This document shows, piece by piece, positions 59,595 through 64,000 of a stretch of DNA of 64,000 bases (positions within the stretch are counted from its first letter, which is position 1; each line of letters starts with the position of its first letter). The translations under genes were made by a program, and so were the position numbers. Source of the stretch: Syntrophotalea acetylenica (lineage in GTDB: Bacteria > Desulfobacterota > Desulfuromonadia > Desulfuromonadales > Syntrophotaleaceae); assembly GCF_001888165.1 (NCBI RefSeq), contig NZ_CP015455.1, positions 2,164,001 through 2,228,000 on the forward strand. Direction: 5' to 3'. The notes beneath the pieces are model-generated. The model ran no database searches. It was not told the origin of the DNA and saw nothing but the letters and a program-made list of their open reading frames with translations.

Positions 59595-60620
59595 ATGCTT
59601 TATCGCCTGCCGGCCGAATGGGAACCGCAGGACGCCGTCCTGCTGGCCTGGCCTCATGAAGATAGCGACTGGCTGCCCTGCCTGGAGGAAGTCGAACCGG
59701 TTTTCCTCCGACTGGTCCGGGAGATCAGTCGATTTGAAAAGGTTCTGGTGGTGGCCCCGGATATCGAAAACGTCCGCCAAACGCTCATTTCCGCCGAAAT
59801 CGATATGGAGCGGGTAAGGCTTTACCGGATCCCCACCAACGACACCTGGGCCCGGGATTTCGGACCCATCACCATCCTCAACGACAATCGCCCGCAATTG
59901 CTCGACTTTACCTTCAATGGCTGGGGGCTCAAGTTTTCCGCCGACCTCGACAACCTGGTCAACCGTCGTCTGCACAGCATTGAAGCCTTCGGCGCCACCC
60001 CCATGACCACCTGCGGACTGGTGCTGGAAGGCGGCAGCATCGAATCGGACGGCCGCGGCACCCTGCTGACCACCAGCCAATGTCTGCTCAGCGCCAACCG
60101 CAACCCGCACCTGGACAAAACCCAGCTCGAACAGGCCCTGAGCCGGACGCTTGGCGTCCGCCGGGTGCTGTGGCTTGAAAGCGGCTACCTGGCCGGAGAC
60201 GACACCGATTCCCATATCGACACCCTGGCCCGCCTCTGTCCCGGGGACACCATTCTCTACGTACAATGCGACAACCCCAAAGACGAGCATTTCGCCGCAT
60301 TGCGGACCATGGCCCAGGAACTGCGGGACCTGCGCACCCTCGAGGGCAAACCGTTCCGGCTCATACCGTTGCCCTGGCCACGGGCCTGCCATGACGAACA
60401 GGGACATCGGCTGCCGGCCACCTATGCCAATTTCCTTGTCATCAACGGCGCGGTGCTGGTTCCAACCTACGGCGACCCTCAGGACGCCCACGCCCTGTCC
60501 GCCGTTGGACAGGCGTTTCCGGATCGCGCCATTATCGGCGTGCACTGCCTGCCGCTGATCCGGCAGCACGGTTCGCTGCATTGCGTCACCATGCAACTTC
60601 CGAAAGGGGTTTTGCCATGA
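59595..60620 (+). CDS. aguA: Agmatine deiminase
   Basis: The 341-residue enzyme hydrolyses agmatine to N-carbamoylputrescine and ammonia. Landmarks: PAEWEPQDAVLLAWPHEDSDW, NDTWARDFGPI, VLEGGSIESDGRGTLLTT, ESGYLAGDDTDSHIDTLAR and the nucleophile Cys in HGSLHCVTMQLP. The gene overlaps aguB by ATGA and the pair converts agmatine to putrescine. CGCGCGAGG upstream gives a modest ribosome-binding site. Confidence 0.95.
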   Translation: MLYRLPAEWEPQDAVLLAWPHEDSDWLPCLEEVEPVFLRLVREISRFEKVLVVAPDIENVRQTLISAEIDMERVRLYRIPTNDTWARDFGPITILNDNRPQLLDFTFNGWGLKFSADLDNLVNRRLHSIEAFGATPMTTCGLVLEGGSIESDGRGTLLTTSQCLLSANRNPHLDKTQLEQALSRTLGVRRVLWLESGYLAGDDTDSHIDTLARLCPGDTILYVQCDNPKDEHFAALRTMAQELRDLRTLEGKPFRLIPLPWPRACHDEQGHRLPATYANFLVINGAVLVPTYGDPQDAHALSAVGQAFPDRAIIGVHCLPLIRQHGSLHCVTMQLPKGVLP

Positions 60621-61501
60621 ATGAGCTCATCGTTGGCCTGATTCAGCAGACCTGCAGCGCCGATCGTCAGGCCAATCTGCAAAAAAGCGTCGAGGGAATC
60701 CGCGAAGCAGCCAACCAGGGAGCGCAACTGGTGGTCCTGCAGGAGCTGCACGCCAGCCTCTACTTCTGCCAGACCGAAGACACCGACTGCTTCGACCTGG
60801 CCGAACCGATCCCCGGCCCCGCCACCGATCTGTTCGGAGATCTCGCCAGGGAATTGAACCTGGTCATCGTGACCTCGCTGTTCGAACGCCGCGCTCCGGG
60901 CCTGTATCACAATACGGCGGTTGTCATGGACAAAGACGGCAGCATCGCCGGCCGCTATCGCAAAATGCACATCCCGGACGACCCCGGTTACTACGAAAAA
61001 TTCTATTTCACGCCGGGAGACCTGGGGTTTGCTCCGATCTCAACCTCGCTGGGCAAACTCGGCATCCTGGTCTGCTGGGACCAATGGTACCCCGAGGCGG
61101 CACGCCTGATGGCCATGGCCGGCGCTGAACTGCTCATCTACCCTACCGCCATCGGCTGGGATCCCCGGGACGACGCGGGCGAACAGCAGCGCCAGCGGGA
61201 CGCCTGGATCACCATCCAGCGCGGCCACGCCGTGGCCAACGGCCTGCCGGTTATTGCCGTCAACCGCACCGGCTTCGAAGCCTCTCCCGATCCTCATGGC
61301 GCAGGCTCCCTGTTCTGGGGCAGCAGCTTCGTGGCCGGCAGCCAGGGCGAAATGCTCACCCAGGGTTCGGTGGACCAGGAGGAAGTGCTGGTGGTAACAA
61401 TCGATCGCAGCCGCAGTGAAAAAGTACGCCGCATCTGGCCGTTTCTGCGGGACCGGCGGATCGATTGTTATGCAGACCTGACGCGCCGGTTTCGCGATTA
61501 A
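60617..61501 (+). CDS. aguB: N-carbamoylputrescine amidase
   Basis: The 294-residue nitrilase-superfamily enzyme releases ammonia and CO2 from N-carbamoylputrescine to give putrescine. The Glu-Lys-Cys triad is seen in VLQELHAS, YRKMHIPDD and LVCWDQWYPE. VAVNRTG-type and WGSSFVAGSQGE stretches follow. The ATG at 60617 overlaps the aguA stop, so both are made together. A strong terminator follows. Confidence 0.95.
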   Translation: MNELIVGLIQQTCSADRQANLQKSVEGIREAANQGAQLVVLQELHASLYFCQTEDTDCFDLAEPIPGPATDLFGDLARELNLVIVTSLFERRAPGLYHNTAVVMDKDGSIAGRYRKMHIPDDPGYYEKFYFTPGDLGFAPISTSLGKLGILVCWDQWYPEAARLMAMAGAELLIYPTAIGWDPRDDAGEQQRQRDAWITIQRGHAVANGLPVIAVNRTGFEASPDPHGAGSLFWGSSFVAGSQGEMLTQGSVDQEEVLVVTIDRSRSEKVRRIWPFLRDRRIDCYADLTRRFRD

Positions 61502-61527
61502 CCCTCCTGCTGCCGACCAGAACGGAA

Positions 61528-61562
61528 TCAAAAAAACCCCGCAGAAGGCGGGGTTTTTTTGA
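61528..61562. terminator. Bidirectional intrinsic terminator
   Basis: CCCCGC and GCGGGG form a stem around AGAAG, flanked by seven As on the left and seven Ts on the right (extended by TC/GA), so it can act on both strands. Confidence 0.92.
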
Positions 61563-61681
61563 TGTAGCCATAAAAATCGCAAGGTTATCGGTGTTATCGG
61601 AAAACATCACCCCTCATGTTTCCAGAGACCTCTGCTGCGGCAACGAACACCGCGCAGTTTGTCCCCGGGCTTTTCCCATTC

Positions 61682-62731
61682 TCATGGGCGGTCTGTATTG
61701 TTCAGGAGGGATCGCAGATCCTCATCATCAAGCATCTTACCCAGAAACAGGTTGAAAAACTCTCTTGTTTCAAACAGGACTTTTTCATTTTCACGATGCT
61801 GATAGAGGATGCCGGCCAGCCATTTGGCCCCTAACAGTCGCAGGAACGACGGAGGTCTATCCATCCAGTTAAAGGGGATATTGGGCTCCAGAACGACCCT
61901 TTTATTGCGAACGGCCCGGATCTCCCTCCACCTGCTGTCCCGGTGGATTTCATTGAAAAAAGAAGGTTCCTGGACAACAATGACTTCCGGATCGAATAAC
62001 AGCACCTGTTCGATCGAGAGCCGGTGTTTGTGCTGACGGCTTCCAGACTTTATCGGGTAAACGTTTCGACCTCCGGCCAGGGCGAGAACCTCCCCGTGAA
62101 CCGAGTCGGACGACACGGTTGTCAATCCATCCAATCCTTCCGCAAAATAGACGGAAACCCGCTGACGTTCAGAAATTCCGGCTGCATCCGCACGCAGCTT
62201 TTTAAGTGCCTTTCTGAAATAGGTCGCAAGTTTTTTCCCGCGCGCTTCCCGTCCCAGCAATTTTCCCAGATACTCATAGGCCTGCGGATAATCCTCTATC
62301 GTATCCAGTTTTACCAGTACATAGGGAATTCCTGATAAATCCAGAACACGCCTGGCCATTGGATTAAGAAATCCGGAAGGAGGGGGCCAGACAATCACCA
62401 GATCCGGCCTGGACTCCACAAGAACTTCCGCATTGAAATTTTTTGAGCCTCCCCCGAAACCGCCGATAACCGGCAGGTTTTTAATATCTTTTCCAAGATA
62501 TTGCTGCAGTTTCCTGCTTGAAGGCACGTTCAATGCGCCGATGAGGCACGGATCTATGGTGCATACCATGTAGGTAACCGGAGGAGAGGCGGCGACAACC
62601 TTATCGATGCGGCCGGGCAGGTCCACGGTCCGTCCGTACATATCGACCGTTTGCGCTGCGTCGGTGCGATTCACCAACAGAAAAACAGCCAGCATCAGCA
62701 TCGGCACGATACGTTGCACAAAGCGGCTCAT
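61682..62731 (-). CDS. Periplasmic binding protein, iron-siderophore/cobalamin type
   Basis: The 349-residue protein has a signal peptide (ending NRTDAAQ) and the PF01497 fold: RIDKVVAASPPVTYMVCTI, GGFGGGSKNFNAEVLVESRPDLVIV, and SIEQVLLFDPEVIVVQE. Family members bring iron chelates, haem or cobalamin to an ABC importer. No permease or ATPase is in the window. The ATG at 62731 overlaps the stop of the Fe-S protein gene upstream (ATGA), an unusual pairing. Base composition looks a little less GC-rich than the rest of the window. Confidence 0.85.
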   Translation of the reverse strand: MSRFVQRIVPMLMLAVFLLVNRTDAAQTVDMYGRTVDLPGRIDKVVAASPPVTYMVCTIDPCLIGALNVPSSRKLQQYLGKDIKNLPVIGGFGGGSKNFNAEVLVESRPDLVIVWPPPSGFLNPMARRVLDLSGIPYVLVKLDTIEDYPQAYEYLGKLLGREARGKKLATYFRKALKKLRADAAGISERQRVSVYFAEGLDGLTTVSSDSVHGEVLALAGGRNVYPIKSGSRQHKHRLSIEQVLLFDPEVIVVQEPSFFNEIHRDSRWREIRAVRNKRVVLEPNIPFNWMDRPPSFLRLLGAKWLAGILYQHRENEKVLFETREFFNLFLGKMLDDEDLRSLLNNTDRP

Positions 62732-64000
62732 GGGATTTCAGCACGATGCAGAATTTCAGCAACATCCAGAATCGCAACCGGCTTTTCCGACGCCTGTTCC
62801 ATGGCTGCGGCCCGCAGGATTTCACGACAATAGGGGCAACCGGTTATAATCGCTTCCGCCCCTTCTTCGCAAATCCGGGTCAACAGCCGTTGGCCGGCTT
62901 GCCTGGCGGTCTCCGCCGCAACCGTGCCACCACCGGAGCCGCAGCATAAGCTTTTCTGGCGGCTGTGTTTCATCTCGATCAGGGAAAGCCCGGCCACCGA
63001 CTCAAGAAGCGCCCTTGCCGATGTGTACTCCCCGTTATACCGTCCGAGAAAACAGGGATCGTGATAGGCCGCTTTGAGAGCTGAGCTTTTTCCGGGTAGA
63101 AGCATTTTGTCCGCAGCTAACCCGGAGAGATACTGCGCATGGTGCATTATTTTCACATTCGCTCCGAAAACCGGATATTCATTTCCAAGTGTATTGAAGC
63201 AGTGCGGGCAGCAGGTGACGACCGTCGCATTCTTCAGTTTTTCCAGATAGCCGACGTTTAACGCGACATTACGCTGAAAAAGCGGCTCATTGCCAAGCCG
63301 GCGAACAGGGCCGCCGCAACATGCCGGGGGCTCAAGAACCGAAAAATTCACCCCGGCTTTTTTCAACAACTGCTGAACGTTCCGCAGGATTTCACTTTGA
63401 TCTGGATTGCTCTCTTTGCAACCGGGCCACAGATATACGTCAAAACCGGGATGCGGCGCAGTCGGACAGTTGGAAGCATCGGCAAGCGAGGCCAGGTTCC
63501 TGTCAAAGCGGGCGGCTATCATTGCCGGGACGCGGTTCCTTTCATTTTCACCGCGCCGGATCGCCACAATCCCGAAGCCATGTTCCCCGTTCATCGGACA
63601 TCGTTCCTCGCATGACAGACACAAGCTGCAAGACCAGAGAGCCGCCTCATCGATAACCTGGCCGGCAAGCGGACTGGTCCATCTGCCCTTTCGCACCAGG
63701 TTTCGCAGTCTTTTCAGCAGGATCATGGGTGCGAAAGGCATACCCCCCAGAAACACTGGACAGAGTTTTTTGCATCTGCCGCATTCCACGCAGGCATCGG
63801 TCTCAACAAGCTGTTTTCTGGTACAGTCGGCAACGGTCCACGCCCCTCGGCCACTGTCTTCTGAAAACCCTGCCGCCATGCGCATGGTTATGGGAAAACG
63901 GGAGAAAATGCTCAATGGCACAGCCAGCATGTGGAGAAGCTTGCTCCATGGAGCAAGCGCGAGCAGAGAAAAGGACAGCACCACATGACCATGCCAGATA
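62728..64000 (-). CDS. Cytochrome b / Fe-S CCG-domain fusion protein, 5' end cut off
   Basis: The frame is open to the window edge, so the N-terminus is missing. The visible start (IWHGHVVLSFSLLALAPWSKLLHM) looks like the last membrane helix of a NarI-like cytochrome b. Next come two 4Fe-4S motifs (CVECGRCKKLCP and CSLCLSCEERCP), then two CCG domains of the HdrB/HdrD type (PACCGGPVRR, CCPHCFNTLG, DPCFLGRYN, LCCGSGGG, GCPYCREIL). Such fusions move electrons between quinones and soluble carriers in anaerobes. It is coupled to the binding protein by ATGA. The exact partner is unknown. Confidence 0.85.
   Translation of the reverse strand, partial: IWHGHVVLSFSLLALAPWSKLLHMLAVPLSIFSRFPITMRMAAGFSEDSGRGAWTVADCTRKQLVETDACVECGRCKKLCPVFLGGMPFAPMILLKRLRNLVRKGRWTSPLAGQVIDEAALWSCSLCLSCEERCPMNGEHGFGIVAIRRGENERNRVPAMIAARFDRNLASLADASNCPTAPHPGFDVYLWPGCKESNPDQSEILRNVQQLLKKAGVNFSVLEPPACCGGPVRRLGNEPLFQRNVALNVGYLEKLKNATVVTCCPHCFNTLGNEYPVFGANVKIMHHAQYLSGLAADKMLLPGKSSALKAAYHDPCFLGRYNGEYTSARALLESVAGLSLIEMKHSRQKSLCCGSGGGTVAAETARQAGQRLLTRICEEGAEAIITGCPYCREILRAAAMEQASEKPVAILDVAEILHRAEIP

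Overview
This 64 kb window is a gene-dense stretch of a GC-rich bacterial chromosome. I see no rRNA, tRNA, transposase or CRISPR array. The gene content fits a strictly anaerobic Desulfuromonadia-type deltaproteobacterium (Geobacter, Pelobacter/Syntrophotalea and Desulfuromonas relatives). The pointers are a complete korDABC 2-oxoglutarate:ferredoxin oxidoreductase, a single-chain pyruvate:ferredoxin oxidoreductase, an icd-mdh pair, abundant two-component and c-di-GMP proteins, and CCG-domain Fe-S proteins. The taxonomic call is inference from content and order, not from a search.

Layout. 1-6.2 kb: a truncated exported protein, a cyclophilin, an RlmI-like rRNA methyltransferase, two further cytoplasmic genes, and a shortened RelA/SpoT-like hydrolase divergent from a DksA-like protein. 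6.2-10.4 kb: a tightly overlapping minus-strand operon of tlyA, a tetrapyrrole methylase, the remnant of a metallophosphoesterase, a YhaN-like SMC-type ATPase and a HIT protein. 10.7-19.3 kb: a signalling locus in which one exported protein carries two fused ABC-type substrate-binding domains. It is translationally coupled to a hybrid histidine kinase and then to a REC-PAS-GGDEF-EAL regulator, and a SpoIIE-type phosphatase follows. 19.4-24 kb: purT, a small unknown protein, and ppiD-purC. 24-30 kb: the rod-shape operon mreBCD-mrdA-rodA. 30-36 kb: an HDOD protein, a small membrane protein, ComEC and a REC-GAF-GGDEF diguanylate cyclase. 35-39.6 kb: hisS, aspS and a LysM lipoprotein. 39.7-50.3 kb: central carbon metabolism (icd, mdh, nifJ, korDABC) with purE inserted. 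50.3-55 kb: fbp, small proteins, and the nitrogen-responsive glnK-amtB-TorF-like porin operon with a sigma-54-type promoter. 55-64 kb: a Lon-family protease, a DedA-PAP2 fusion, the agmatine-to-putrescine pair aguA-aguB, and a metal or cobalamin binding protein coupled to a truncated cytochrome b/Fe-S fusion.

The most unusual item is the 10.7-18.0 kb sensory operon: two periplasmic binding-protein folds in one chain, with no permease or ATPase nearby. Its phosphorelay ends in a regulator whose GGDEF domain is degenerate and whose EAL domain looks intact, so ligand sensing probably lowers c-di-GMP. Three conserved genes (purT, rodA, nifJ) carry single-base losses, mostly in homopolymers, and adding the base back restores full-length products. 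Sequence error is therefore at least as likely as true mutation. A palindromic intergenic repeat family recurs at several places.
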